From NCBI RefSeq assembly GCF_033807715.1, contig NC_084592.1, positions 28,032,419 to 28,096,418 on the forward strand: 64,000 bases of DNA, written 5' to 3'. Of the stretch, positions 11,956 to 49,230 are shown piece by piece. The position numbers were made by a program, and so were the translations under genes. Below the pieces are notes generated by a model. The model saw nothing but the letters and a program-made list of their open reading frames with translations, was not told where the DNA came from and searched no databases. Position 1 is the stretch's first letter; every line of letters starts with the position of its first letter. This DNA comes from Cololabis saira (lineage: Eukaryota; Chordata; Actinopteri; Beloniformes; Belonidae).

Positions 11956-13132
11956 GGGCCCGATTTACTAAGATCCTAAATAAAGAGTACTAAATTGCGT
12001 GTGCACTGAAAAAGTGTGCGCGTGCTGTTGTTGTGTGTTTTGCGGGTGATCAACTAAGATTGCGTGCGCAATTGATAACAGGTGCAAACAGCAGTATTTA
12101 AATGAGTGTCTTACGGTTTGCAGCGCAAACTTTGCGCCATGGAGAGTGGATGGAAAGCAGGATATAGTCGCAAGCGCAAAATGAAATTTGACGAGTTGGA
12201 GTTAGAGATATTAGTGGAAGAGGCAAATTGTTGTGCCGTATTCAGCACCCCTGCCGTGAAAAGCACCCCCTCGTATATTCAATGATAAGTAGACCAAGAA
12301 AAAAAACAATACACTGACACTTCAATATATTTATATACACACTCACACAAACACATACTTAGGAGTTTATATTATATATATTGACAAATATTATGGAAGA
12401 CAACACAGTAAGCAGGCTATTAATTAATGACATCAATAACCATTTACCCGATTTTTGTTATCTGTGACTGTGATTGTGGGAAAGTATGACTATTGTGGAA
12501 TCCATGAGCGCATTTAAACATGAATCATTAACACAAAACTGGACGCTAAACAGAACATGACACGGAATGAGAATATCATTTTTGTCAGACGAGGGGGGGC
12601 TTTTCACGGCAGGGGTGCTGAATACGGCACAACACCGGGGTATGACAACTGCAGAACAGGCGCACAATAAGAAACACTTTTTTCTCCATGAAAACACGTG
12701 ATTTATTTATTATCACAAATAAAAAAATGAATGTGCCTCCTGTGGCAACCTTTTGCTGAATAATACTCGATTTAACATTCAAATAAAATATTTCTCCTTT
12801 TGCATGTGGAGATTAGCACCTTCCTTTCGAACGTATTAAATACAGACGCAATCACAATCCCTGCAATAACTTTCAGGCTTGGTAAATCTCATTGCGCGTG
12901 GTAAATGGACCAATTTGCATCTTCCCCTCCCAGTATTTAGCGATTCTGGCGGGTACGCCCCATATTGATTATTCATCAGGGCAAAAGTACTAAATGAATT
13001 GCGTGTGCTATTTTGCGCATTTGAGAGACGCAGTCCTCTTTGCACGCTGCTAGTAGTTCAGCTGGCACTTTGGTTTGCGGGTGATGTCAAGTTTGCACAC
13101 GTTTTTACACACGCAAACCTTTAGTAAATCAT
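11956..13132 (+). mobile_element. PIF/Harbinger-like element, decayed, with nested insertion
   Basis: The ends carry inverted GATTTACTAAG (left) and TTTAGTAAATC (right) motifs inside longer imperfect terminal repeats, as in fish Harbinger elements. Near the left end an ORF starts at 12139 (MESGWKAGYSRKRK..) and continues FDELELEILVEEAN. This resembles the start of the Myb/SANT-like accessory protein of Harbinger transposons. It is broken at about 12230 by the nested palindromic element. No DDE transposase remains. Exact ends and the 3-bp target duplication are uncertain. Confidence 0.6.
12230..12633. mobile_element. 404-bp element with ~44-bp terminal inverted repeats, nested in Harbinger
   Basis: The left end GTTGTGCCGTATTCAGCACC and the right end GGTGCTGAATACGGCACAAC are exact complements. 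Pairing continues through CCTGCCGTGAAAAGC to about 44 bp, with a one-base length difference in the C run. The interior is AT-rich and non-coding. I could not find a convincing target duplication. Confidence 0.7.
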
Positions 13133-16100
13133 AGAGTATTAAGCCCTAAAAGACCTTTCAGTTCAGTATTTCATCAGTGCCCTTCATCTTCAGACTGAAG
13201 GCTTATTTGTGGTCCCTAGTTTCCAGATGAACCAGCTCCCAGTTTGGGTTTGAAAGACACCCTTTTCGCCTTTAAGTTTACAGTAAATCTTTGCATTTTG
13301 ACAAAACTTTAAGATAGGGTGGGTTCTGTTAACCCTGAGACCCAGAGGTTTCTTCCTGTTAAAGGGGAGATGTTCCTTTCCACTGTCACCCGATGCATTG
13401 TGCGTGCTCAGAATAGGGTCTCAGATCTGAGTGGATTTCCTTAGTTCGGGCCTGTTTCATTAATGATATGAAAGCAATGCCAGTGGAAGAGGGCTGGATC
13501 CAATTTAACTGGACTTATATTGGACTTGTTTGCTCGCTCTCTGTAAAGTACCGTGCTCATATGAAACTAAAGCACTGAAACATTAGTCTTGATTATGTTT
13601 GTCCATGCTTTATCAGGCAGCTACAGCAGAGTTAGATTTCCTCCGTGGATGGAGTCTGCAGTTTATTCTCTCACATCTGGCTGCTCGCTCAGTTGATGTA
13701 AAACACTGGGGCGCTCTGACCCTTTGTATAAGTTAACTATCTGTTCTGGAAAACTGGAATGTTTGACGTCACCATTTTCCATTGCTGCATATCTGTTTTA
13801 ACAAGGAACAGCCAAACGTAATAGTCCCTGATTCATTTTAACACATCATAAATGAAGCTATTTTCCCCTGAATATGATTTGTCTGCTCCGATAAGGGTTC
13901 AAGTAGAACAGATAGAAAATGCTCTGCTTATTCACTGAGCAAAGTAGCTCAAACAGGAAACATCCCTGGGTTTTATTTGCTGGATTGCACAGTTGGTCAG
14001 TCCGCCCACACTGACTGTTTCCCCCATTAAATGGACATTATTGTGAGAACATGTTGTGAGGTGCTTTCATACAACAAAGCAAAGGTTAAACAAGTGCATC
14101 ACGTTTGTTCTGAGACTGTTAGAGACTTTTGCTTGGCATCAGTCGGTCTGTCACACAACACCCAGTTCTTCTGATAAATGATTGAGTTGGTGCAGCTGCA
14201 CCTCCATCAGTGAGTATCCCTTTCTCACACGGACTACTGTGTATTTCTGCAAAGATGATGTTTTTTTGCTACGCACTGGTTGCTCGCCTTTGATTTCTCA
14301 AGCTAACCAAACAGGGGAGCCTCAGTGCCATGTCGGCTTGTGCTCAGATATCACGCTGACCTCGTGGAAGCAGCGGAGAAACATGTCAGAAATGCGCCAA
14401 GAAAATGAGAACTGCTCACAGTCAAGTACACGAGGTGCAGTGGGTTTCATACTGTAAAACTGGAACATGAGAGATCATGTTGCATGAATTAAACATTGGT
14501 GCTTAAACATTCCAGTGTGTTAAGATTTTTGATGGTACAGGTTATGTTAGATACTAAAGAGCAGAGCTATTTGCACGTTTGAAACAGGAGAAAATAGAGA
14601 ACATTTTTTGGTAGGTGTTTTCTCTGCAGAGAAGATGTTTTTTTGGAACAAACCTTTCAATGACCGACCAGAGAATGATTGGCCCTGCTTTCAACTTTGG
14701 CCCTGACTTTGCAGACAGCTTCAGGCTACTGAGAGTCCAGCCTCTGCCGGGTCATTGTTAAAACAGCTTGTAATCCTTTAATTATTCATTTTACAGCATG
14801 CTTTCGGGCACAGGGTGCAATTACCTTATAGTGAACACATGTGGATGCAATTAAGTTCACCTTTCCATGTGGCACAAAGACAAAAGTATGACTGGAGTTG
14901 TGAGGGTTAAGGACTTCCCTTTCAGTTCCTGATCTCACAGCATTTCATGACAGTGAAGGGATTCTTCAGACGGATGTGGGATCCGTCTGATTCTTTTTGC
15001 ATTGCTCCTGCAATCGCAGCTAATGGCTCATATATCTTAGGCAGATCAACAGTGCTGATTTACACTGCTGTTGCCGACTCTGCAATAAAAATGCACGAGT
15101 CGGCCAGCACTAGAGATCTCGCAGAGGTGGGGGAGGAGGAGGGGTGTAATTCAGAGGGACCACAACCCTCCAAAGGCTGAACACGTAGGGAACAGCTCAT
15201 AACTGCGGCTGCCGCTTTAAAAGAAGGACTCACTGGAAACAGGAGGGGTGGGAGGGCTGTTGATGGAAAAGCCTAGACATGTAATCAGCGAGCTACTTAT
15301 TCATTTCAACTTTCCTGGCCTGAGCTTCCTACCCCTGCCCCCTCCCACAAGATCCAGAGCTTTGTTTGTGGAAGCCAAGCTGAAGAGCATGTCCAAACTG
15401 GAGTCCTGGCTCCCAGACTTCAAGCCCATCACACAACATCGCTCCGCAATCCTACCACGCTTATGAATATGAAACAAGCAGGATGCCTTCTCAGACATCT
15501 TCAAATCCAGGTGTCACAGAGAGCAGATACGATGAAGGATGATGATAGTTAAATAATTGTGTTGACTTATGACCTAGAAGGTCAGGTGTCGCAGCTTTTG
15601 ACCCCTTAAGAGTTACATTTTGTTTGTTGTTTCTTTGTTTTGGAATAAAACCCCAAAGGCTGCTTTTGTGAACAGTTTTGTTATCACTGGACAAGGTATT
15701 AGGCTGAGCTAAAGGTCCTTTACAAATGGAAGATTTATGTTTGGCCACGACACCGAGGGTTTTAGGGCAGGAAGGAGCAGCTGCAGCAGAGCCAATCCTC
15801 CGCAGCTGTAACTCATCTGGACTAGGAATCAGCAGGGACCTCTCCAACTACACACCATGTCTCTTTCACGGCGATGAAGGACTTTAATCTTTAAATCAAA
15901 CAGGTGTTTCATTTTTTTTCAAAATAAGATGAAAGTATTGTCTGTTTAGTTTCTGTGCTCATATTTAAAATGACTAATTTGAAATAGCTCATTGTTTCCA
16001 TCGGGTCATTCTGAACCCTCCTCCCCGACTTCTGGCTGCCAGGGCTTCTCCCCAAACACGCCGCTGGAAGTATTTCCATTCTAGCCAAGGAAAAATCCAT

Positions 16101-16825
16101 AAACGTTCTGCTTTTTTTTTTTGCCTTGTCACATCTGCCATCTTCATCACGGAGCTACAAACCCTGCTCCAGACATAAGTTAGGACACTACGTGATGCTA
16201 CATAAAAACAAAAGCCAGTGATTGCCAAATCTCATAAATATTTTATTCACAATAGATCATAGAAACTATCAAATGATGAAACTGAAACAAGGACCATCTT
16301 AAGAAAAAAAAAAAAGTGGTGGGGGGGGGGGTTGAATCATGCACCTGTGTTTCGTTTCTAGTTGTTCAAGCCACAGAAAGAAAAACATCCACCCCATCAC
16401 AGATGCAGATTTTGGGTGCTGATAAAAAGGCAGAAAGTCCCTCTCCTCTTTAGTCCCCCCCCCCCAAATAATAAATAAATTAAATTTCAATTTGTGTTAC
16501 CACAGGACAGTTGTCCACTTTGTCTCATTTTAATTTGAAATTAGCTTTGTCCCAGAAAAGTAGGCAGTGGTTCTGGATCTTGTTCACTATTACATGACAG
16601 AGCGTTAACCAGCATCTGTGGATGGTACAGAGAACTTTGGTCTTGAGTTCCCGGGGTGTTCCTGAGCCCCCAAGCAATGCCTCTCTTAATGAAGTACCAC
16701 CTGAGGGTCTGAACAGATGCAGTTTTTCACAGAGCAGTGAACCTTAGCTCATCCTTTCTTCTTACCGTGTCTCTCTAAGGTTCTATTTTTAGAACTTATC
16801 GTGTTGCTGACCTGTCGCCAATAAT
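13133..16825. other. Gene-free stretch upstream of the VWC exon
   Basis: No exon could be supported. 15000-15470 contains ORFs (14947-15180, 15248-15466) and a CCGCTTTAAAAG block. Neither ORF begins with a signal peptide or ends at a donor in the phase needed to join the VWC exon, so I do not call it col5a2 exon 1. Confidence 0.45.
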
Positions 16826-17296
16826 TCCGTGTCCATTACCACAGGATTTATGCAAAACTTAAATATCTCAGAGAAAATTTTGCAGTGGAAACACCTATAA
16901 TCTTAAAAAAAACGGCAAAAGTTGCAAAACACTTTTTGACGCTTTGACGAGATGGTTTTTTCAGACATATCCATAATCCAGTTTATCACAAAAGGGTAAT
17001 GGCATTTTCACGTCTCCAGCAGCACTGGATGTGACGTAGCCGGTCAGTCTGAATGTAGTTTCATGCTGTTTTTGGTCTCATTTGTTTAGTGTAGTTGTGC
17101 TATAATAACACTATAATAAGCATTTCAAGCATTTCAATGATCATATGCTGCCTTTTATTGTTTGTTGACTATTTTGCAACAGTGGTAATAATTTCCAATA
17201 AAGTCCAAAGTTCAAGATTTTTTCGTCCATCTTCTTCAAAGTTAAGGTCTTTTTTGTTTGTTTGAGAAGTCTTGCAGATCTGTGTAATGGAAACAC
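16826..17296. repeat. Possible short inverted-repeat element (CCATTAC..GTAATGG ends)
   Basis: The left end TGTCCATTACCACAGGATTT and the right end AGATCTGTGTAATGGAAAC are imperfect inverted repeats around 470 bp of non-coding DNA. Low support: imperfect ends and no second copy. Confidence 0.3.
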
Positions 17297-17305
17297 CAAA
17301 TGAAT

Positions 17306-17807
17306 TTAAAGGGGACCTATTATGAAAAACATGTTTTCTCTTGCTTTAACATATATAAAGTGGTCTCCCCTCAGCCTGCCAACTCAGAGAAGGAGGAAAG
17401 CAACCAAATTCTGAGCCATCCAGTGTGATGTGGCTTCTACGAGCCGTTCAGATTCTGCTCCCGTCGTTACGTAACAAAAATGCGATTTACATAGGTTGGC
17501 CGCCGATGCGTGAAACTACGCCCACAACTAACTCTGGCCAGAACAACAACAACAACTCCGCCGGCTGGAGCTTCCGCCATTTTCTATGCGTCATTCAGGC
17601 AGCCGATCAGCACAGAGCCTCATTATCATAGCCTCCCCGCCCACTCAGAATCCCTCATAGATAATGAGGTTAGAGAATGAGATGCTAAAGACATGGTTTA
17701 GAGGCTGAATTTTTAATTTATTTAGCAAAAACAATCAAAATCTTGTTTTTAAGACATTCAAGGCCTGTTTAAAATAGGTATTAGATGCCATAATAGGTCC
17801 CCTTTAA
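17306..17807. mobile_element. TTAA-flanked element, Kolobok-like, intact ends
   Basis: The core 17310-17803 begins AGGGGACCTATTATG and ends CATAATAGGTCCCCT, perfect inverted repeats, with TTAA on both sides. Target and end type match fish Kolobok-derived non-autonomous elements. A related copy at 53157-54181 has been interrupted by another transposon. No transposase is encoded. Confidence 0.8.
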
Positions 17808-20318
17808 ACGAATATTAATTAGCGTCTTAGGTCACCATAAGCTAAGTCAGCCGAGCTGAAATGGCTAAGTGTGTCTGATGTATGTTGGGCTTATCAAACC
17901 TGGATTCCTGAGCCCCTTCTGATACAGTCTGTGCTCAAGCCTTTGGTTTCCAAGGCCCAACAAGACGAGCTATGCAAACATCAATTAATAATAAGGTAAC
18001 ATTTTACAGTTTTATATGTTCTATTTTGAATAAAATATGGGTAGAGAATTTCAAGTAATTTTCTTTTTTTTTTATGTTTCACAAATCACCCCGACTTTTG
18101 TGTAATTACGGTATTTTCTTCAGGCTTTTCCTAAATCCTGGTGTGCACCAAGACTGCAGACAAAGGATGTTATCTGGCTGATGTCTGGCGAGTTGTGCTA
18201 AATGAGACGCATGAGTCATGTCGGAGAACTCCAGACTGTGATTTAAACCAAGGAGGAAGACGGTGTGCTCTCTTAGCTGACTAGTGGAAAATTCAGATCC
18301 AGAAGCAGAGCGACTGAACGCTTTCTCACTGTGTGTCACGATCAAACTGTGGAAATTAAGTGAAAGGGGGTAAAAAGTGAACGACCCTTTCCTATTCCTC
18401 CTCCTCCTCCTCCTCCATCGAAAGGCTTGCGGTACATTTTTTTTTTTAAAACCACACTTCTCTTCCAGTAAATTTCAAACTCTCCAAACATGCAGTTTTT
18501 CAAATCTCTCTAACCCCAAAAGGAAAAAAAAAAAAAGACTTTCCAGCTCCGTGGCTCCACCAGACAGGCCTGGTGGGACGTTTTTATGTCTCAGCACTGG
18601 ATAGAGCTGAAGTTACACGCCACCCACACACACGAGAGATTTCAACAATGGCTTGTTTCAGGCTGCAGAATGAATAAAAAGATATCTTGACAGGAAACCC
18701 ATGCAGTTAGAAGCACTTACAAGAGAACGGGTTAACTTTCTGCGTCGTAAACATAGTGCCAGATTATTGTATAATAAAAAATCAATCATTTCAAAGGTCT
18801 CGTTGTATGTTCGTCCTGAACGGTCACTACTCAGACTCAGCTTGTCACAGGTTGTTGAAAGGCAGCAAAACTTAACAGCTGAACTGCATCATGTTTGAGG
18901 TGTCGTCAAATACAGCGTGGTCGACAGAGCAGGGAACACACTCCCTGGGGAGAAAACACACCCTCGGGATTACAGTATCTACTAGTGTGTGTGTTTATGG
19001 GAGAGTTGCTCTTCTGAGATATACACATCTGGTGGAGAAAAGCATGCGGGCGGCGAGCCAACGGCCAGCGGCTGTTGGACGTCACATGGACATTTAGGGT
19101 TGTGGCATTTCTGTTACAGCTCAGGGCAGAATACAAGCTGCATAACAACGTGAACAAAGGTCTCACGCAGTTTAAAGCTGGACGATATTTAACATCATCA
19201 CAGTTAGGTTAGTACACCCCGTTCTCTTCTTCTTTCAAGACTACAGAAGGTAGATCTGCACTTGCAAACAATTACCAGGATTTTGCAGTAATTAACATAT
19301 GAAGCGGATCTACATCTAAATCCAAGTGCTGCTCAGACTTGTGGGATCAGGTCTAATAAACTTTAAAGCATCTAATTAAAAGGTGCATTACTAGAGTTTC
19401 CAAGCCAGAGGTTTCTTTGATTAGATGAATTTTAAAGTCCCCATCTAGTCAGGGCTTGTTATATGTTTTTTATAACATTTTTGGGATGTGGTGCGTTGCT
19501 CCTCGCCTGTATGGGGAGAGCTGCTCCACAGCTGACTGCTGCATGTAACACCATGTCAGGCGTTGGGAAAGCACTAACTGAGCAGTTAGTTTGGTTATTT
19601 TAAGTTTTTCATTGTTATAAAACAAAACACAATACAACAAACAGTGCTTTTATTTAAATGAAAATATTTTTTCATTTTATTTTATTTATATATTCTATCA
19701 AAAAGAACTGACATTTAAAAAAAAAAATCTGAATTGTTCAACATGTTCATCTTGGATTTGATATTGAAATTCAGATCCACCTCCAACTTTAAGTTTTCCG
19801 GATCGATTCCCAGCCTTGTCATGTGCCAGAGCGCCCCTGGGCAGGACGCTGCTACTCATAGTTCTTGAACGTGCAGAACAGCGTGAAGAAAATCCTTTTT
19901 TTTCTGGCTTTCCAACTCATACAATGTCCTCATAGAAAAATCAGCTCTTATAATTTCACGCCCGAACAATAAGTGATATTAATACCTGTAATATGCTCAA
20001 TCTAAGGAACTGAAACAGAAAACCTTTATAGTATAAATGTATGGAGCATTCAGAATATCCAAACATAACACATACAACACACAACAACCTTGTTTCTTTT
20101 GACTCTGTGCAGTTGTGCTCTGACATGTGCGTTTGTGTGTGTCATTTCTATATCTGCCCGGAGATAATTTCTCAGAGACTGCATTTATGGTTCCACTGAA
20201 AACTCTGGAAAACATCCAGTCATTCAAAATGAATAAGGAGAAGGAGAAACATATAAAAGTCTACACATGTTTCCAAGAATGTTGATTCTGTCCTTCCAAT
20301 TTGTCAAATTTAGGATTA
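17808..20318. other. Gene-free stretch, nothing recognised
   Basis: Contains short homopolymer runs and small ORFs without domains. No exon or repeat partner seen. Confidence 0.45.
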
Positions 20319-20995
20319 CTTGTGACTAGGGTTGCCACCCTTCCCGTAAAATACGGAATTGTCCTTTATTTGAGAAAAAAATGTTGCGTCCCGTATTGAA
20401 CTAATACGGGACGCGATTTGTACCGTATTTTCATTAACTTTTACACCATATTCTAGTTGAATTATTGAAGTAAATTAACCTTTACACCATATTCTAGTTG
20501 AATTATTGAAAGAAATTAACTTTTACACCATAGTCTAGTTGAATTATTGAAATAAATTAACCTTTACACCATATTCTAGTTGAATTATTGAAATAAATTA
20601 ACTTTTACACCATAGTCTAGTTGAATTATTGAAATAAGTTAACTTTTACACCATATTCTAGTTGAATTATTGAAATAAATTAACTTTTACACCATATTCT
20701 TCCCCTGTAGGCTATATTATACATTTGGGCTGATGTGGACATACAGTAGCATAGGAGGCTATTTCAGTTGCTAGTAAGTTTGTCTGTCTGTACAGTCATG
20801 CAAGTTCAATGCTATTAAAGCACTTTAAACTTGAAATCAAAGCATTTTGTTTTTTTATATAAAAATGTTATATAAAAATAAACACATTTTTATTCAGTTT
20901 AGTAGTTTGGGGGCTTTTTTCTTTTGGCTCCTGCGCTGCTGAAATCAGGGCGTCCCTTATTTCTATTTCTGAAAGGTGGCAACCCTAGTTGTGAC
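20319..20995. mobile_element. hAT-like short element with 41-bp minisatellite, copy A (6 units)
   Basis: The core 20327-20987 (661 bp) has inverted ends TAGGGTTGCCACC / GGTGGCAACCCTA. The flanking 8-bp repeats CTTGTGAC and GTTGTGAC match at 7 of 8 bases, consistent with a hAT target duplication. Inside, a 41-bp unit containing TTTACACCATATTCTAGTTG runs from 20438 for six full units plus a partial one. Non-coding. Confidence 0.85.
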
Positions 20996-21878
20996 TATCA
21001 AATTTGCTGACTCAATCTTCTTTTCGAATCAGCTACGTTTAGACACGCCTTCTCCCAAAAGGGCTCTTTACCTTGATTATTGCCGCTCTTTTGGCTTTTG
21101 CTTTAGGATATTTGCCCCTGCTCAACATGTTGAGGGGGGCACAATGAAGCAGGTCCAGTTTTGAATGTGGCCTCCTCCACATCAGTCATTCAGAGTGTTG
21201 ATGCTCTCTGCTTGTGGACAGTGGATGAGACTTACCTGCTGAGTGAAGCTCACAGCTGCCACCTGCTGTTTCCCGCAGGAACAGGTGAAGGCTTCAGAGC
21301 ACTTTCTCTGCAGAGACATGGGCTCGGGCTGCAGAACATGTAGCATCCCACTGGAAAAAGATGGTGGGGGGGGAGTGGTTCATCTTCAGTCATGTCTCTT
21401 ATTTAATGACATTAAATTATGAGAGGAAAAAGTCAAGGTGGACTTGAGTATTTATTCTTATTTTTCAGACTTGTTGTGAACAAAGCTGTGTATTTGGGGG
21501 ATTTTCTCCCCTGAACATGAGTCAGGTTTGTGAGTGGCTGGCTCTGGAGGAAATGACCTCATGTCTGACTGCTGGAGACTTCACTGCCACAGTGGATCAC
21601 GTTTTCCAGACCTCTTCCCTCTCAGTGTGTGCAGCACATGCTGGAAGGCTGTGTTTCACATTATGTACATGAAAGCGCTTTGTCTGGGTGTTTGGAACAT
21701 CTTGCAACTCAGTTTGCTCTAATTCAGACCGGTTGTGAAGATAGCAGTAGAAGTCTGGACTTCCATTGTTGTCCTCCCAAGGCATTTATGAGTTTTATAC
21801 TGAGAAAAGCATCAGACTTTGTGACTCCCCCCTCCCCCCCCACGTAAACTAAAAATGTCCTCTCCTCCTGTGGTCCAG
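20996..21878. other. Intron or flank immediately 5' of the VWC exon
   Basis: Ends in a C/T-rich acceptor tract (CTCTCCTCCTGTGGTCCAG). Short ORFs only. Confidence 0.6.
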
Positions 21879-46544
<24,666 letters not shown>

Positions 46545-47850
46545 AGCCGTCAGCGGGGGAGAGGTGGAGGAGATTCCCGAGACTGTTGAACTGACAGCTG
46601 ACACGATCAGCCACGTTGTACATACGAGTACTGAGGACTATTCTGGCCCTGTGGCGACATATTTATTGTGCCTTTCATCCCAGTTCAAGACATCAGAGAT
46701 TTGGGAGTTAGTATGAATGTTTGGAATTTACAGAAAACAGTAGGTACAAATCTGAGTCATTCCTTTTGTCTTTGTGTATGTTTAACTTTAAGCTTCACAC
46801 GTTGGAAGGTCCTAAGATCTCTGGTTTCATTTCACAAATAACTGCCAAAGATTATAAAAGCTTTAAAATGTTATTCATAACTGCTGTTTGGAAGTCCAGA
46901 ACAGTTCCATTGAAGCCATGTCAAATGTCCCGCCACTACTAATTTGTTTTCACAGATTTGCCTGTAAATTTGTGTGACTACGACACATTATGGTGCTATT
47001 GAGGAAATCCCAGTCGCCGATGAGTTTGACCGATACAGCGCTGACGATCTACATCTGTTATCACACAGAAGATTAGCCGCATTGGGTCTGTCGAACACTC
47101 AGAGTTACCTACCTCGTCACCAAAAACTGAGAAAACGACAACACTACATGTAAATCTTGATTTGTTCCCTGGTGCTGTTTTGTAAGTAGTGGGATCCTTG
47201 TGCACTTCTTCCAGTCGTGTGGTACAGGGCAGGGTTTGGGCATGCTAATAAAGGTCTTGTCAAAAGATGGAGGGATGAATGAGGTGGTGTGTGCTGATTG
47301 GTGACATTTCTTTTTTCACTGTTAATATGGCACAGTAACAGGTAGCGCAAAATATCCTTTTTTTTATGCATGTCAGTTCCCCCACCTTGCAGTATCCTGG
47401 ATTTATATGCTCTTGAAATCCTTTTTTTATAATCAGTTTCGTAGAAGAAGATAGCTATGAGTGGGCTATTTGCTTTGTATTTTTTTTTTTAATTCTTTTT
47501 GCTATGCAACAAATTAAAGTAAATGCTTCTTAATCCCCCCCAAGCTCTTGTCAAATTAATTAAGTTGTATGTAGCTCATGGAACTTGGTCACATTGCAAA
47601 TTAAATCATTGTTTTATGATGAGCCCGTTTACAAAAATGACCCGAAATCAGGAAGAAAAAAAAAGAGATGCAATAAAAAGAAAAATGTCTTACATTTTCT
47701 TTTACTTTTTTTCCAGACAGTAAGAACCCAATATATTTATTTCTTCTTATTTTTTTTCCTTGAATCAACATGATTTTGTTAATATACTGTACATCTATTT
47801 TGCTGTTAAGGACGGTCACACATTAAAAAAGATAAGAAAAGAAAAAGATG
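46545..47850 (+). other. col5a2: Probable col5a2 3' UTR
   Basis: AT-rich non-coding sequence directly after the stop. AATAAA hexamers occur at 47247-47252 and 47672-47677, and ATTAAA near 47823. I cannot tell which is used. No ORF with a domain. Confidence 0.55.
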
Positions 47851-48200
47851 GTCCAATGTCAATCTACTGTTAGTAGGGGAAGTGAGAGGGGGAAAAAAAC
47901 TGTTATTTCAAACATGGTAATGTAAGTCATAGTTTGGTACATAGGATCCATAAAAGAAAAGTTCAACCAACCTGGTATAATATTGTTAAATTATTTAGAG
48001 AATGGAGAGGAAATTTAGTACATGATGGGCAACCAAAGCCGCACCCTCATGGTTTCTGCATGACGGCTGATATAACCAGAGCACGACAACAAAGATATGG
48101 AAATTCCTCCCAGAACTGTAACAAAAGAATTATGTTAAACTTGTCACAAGGCGGAGGTAACATTTTTGGACTTGGAGGCATTGGAGATGACGGTGATGGG

Positions 48201-48238
48201 AAGACGGTGCCCTCCAAGGTTAGTCCCATTTTGAACTC
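48201..48238 (-). pseudogene. Partial copy of the gulp1 last coding exon
   Basis: The minus strand reads CTTCCAG then [13 protein letters not shown], matching the gulp1 exon at 63309-63380 including its acceptor context and flanking intron (TCTGGC.CGTCTTCCAG). One glycine codon is missing, and homology stops abruptly after GTCTTC, so the rest of the exon and stop codon are absent. No neighbouring gulp1 exon lies upstream of it, so it cannot be functional. Confidence 0.85.
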
Positions 48239-48339
48239 CTGGAAGACGAGCCAGACGACAGCTGCTGCACAATAACCACACACACTCCCGAGCTCACAGG
48301 CCTCAGCTTTATTGGTGAAATGCTGCTCCCTTGGGCATC

Positions 48340-49230
48340 CCCAAGTACCCTCTTATTCCTACCATAAGATTTAGGCGGGTAAGTTGTAGCTAGTGCTGCT
48401 AATCATCAGCCCTTGATGAACTGGTCAATTGGTCTGCAAGTCTGCAAACGATTTGGTAGTTTGCTGATCTGGAGCATCCAGGTTAGTGTCAACACAATGC
48501 TCTAAGGTAAAGACATAATCACCATTCACAGATGAGTTGAACATTAAGAAAAAAAATGACTGTGAGAAAGGTTATTTATAAGTAGCGAGCACTCAAGGTA
48601 GTTGCCAATCTTTCAAGGGGTAGATATCCCACCAAACTCAGCCAAAGTTAAACTGTGAAAAGCTGAGAGAAATACTAAAAAATCCAAAGACATCTCACTG
48701 TAAAGGGCTCAGGCATGTTAAATGTCAGTGTGCATGACACAATAGTTAGAAGACTGAACAATATGTTTGAAATGGAGAAAGTGTCTCATGTCTAAAAACA
48801 ACACTGAAGAATGGCCAAAGTAAAAAACAAACAAACAAAAACATACAAAACGTCAGGTACAATGCCCTGTACATGAGTGGAGTTGTTTGACCTTAACAGC
48901 CAGCAATATTTTTGGCAAAAACCCCAAGCAGAAACACTTTGATCACTGTGAAGCATGATGGTGGAGGGATTGTTCTGCAGATTCCATGCCGTACTTTAGT
49001 GGACCACCAGATCCTCTGTAGACCACAGTAATATAATGTGAAGCTTGGTTGAAACCGTACAACAGGATGATGATATGAAGTAAACCAGCAAATCTGCATC
49101 AGAAACACTGAAAAATAAAAGAACCGAGGATCTGGAATGACAAAACCAAATCCAGACCTCAACTCAATTGAAATGATGTGGCAGGACCTTTAGAGAGCGA
49201 TGCATAAAATAGTACTTTTGGTTGCCCAGT
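48340..49230 (+). mobile_element. Decayed Tc1/mariner element (GTACCC.. type)
   Basis: The left part, CAAGTACCCTCTTATTCCTA and CTAGTGCTGCTAATCA.., and the right part, AAGCATGATGGTGGAGGGAT and NPDLNSIEMMWQDL, follow the order of a very common fish Tc1-like transposon. The coding region is full of stops. A second, shorter relic with the same left-hand blocks lies at 63540-63860. Confidence 0.7.

Noticed and set aside
15248..15466. 72-codon ORF near a TTTAAAAG box, considered as col5a2 exon 1
   Set aside because: No hydrophobic leader and no donor in the correct phase.
48047..48283. Minus-strand ORF containing the gulp1-like peptide as a possible short gulp1 isoform
   Set aside because: The gulp1 part is truncated and runs into unrelated proline-rich sequence. 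No other gulp1 exon lies upstream before the col5a2 exon copy, so it cannot join the gene.
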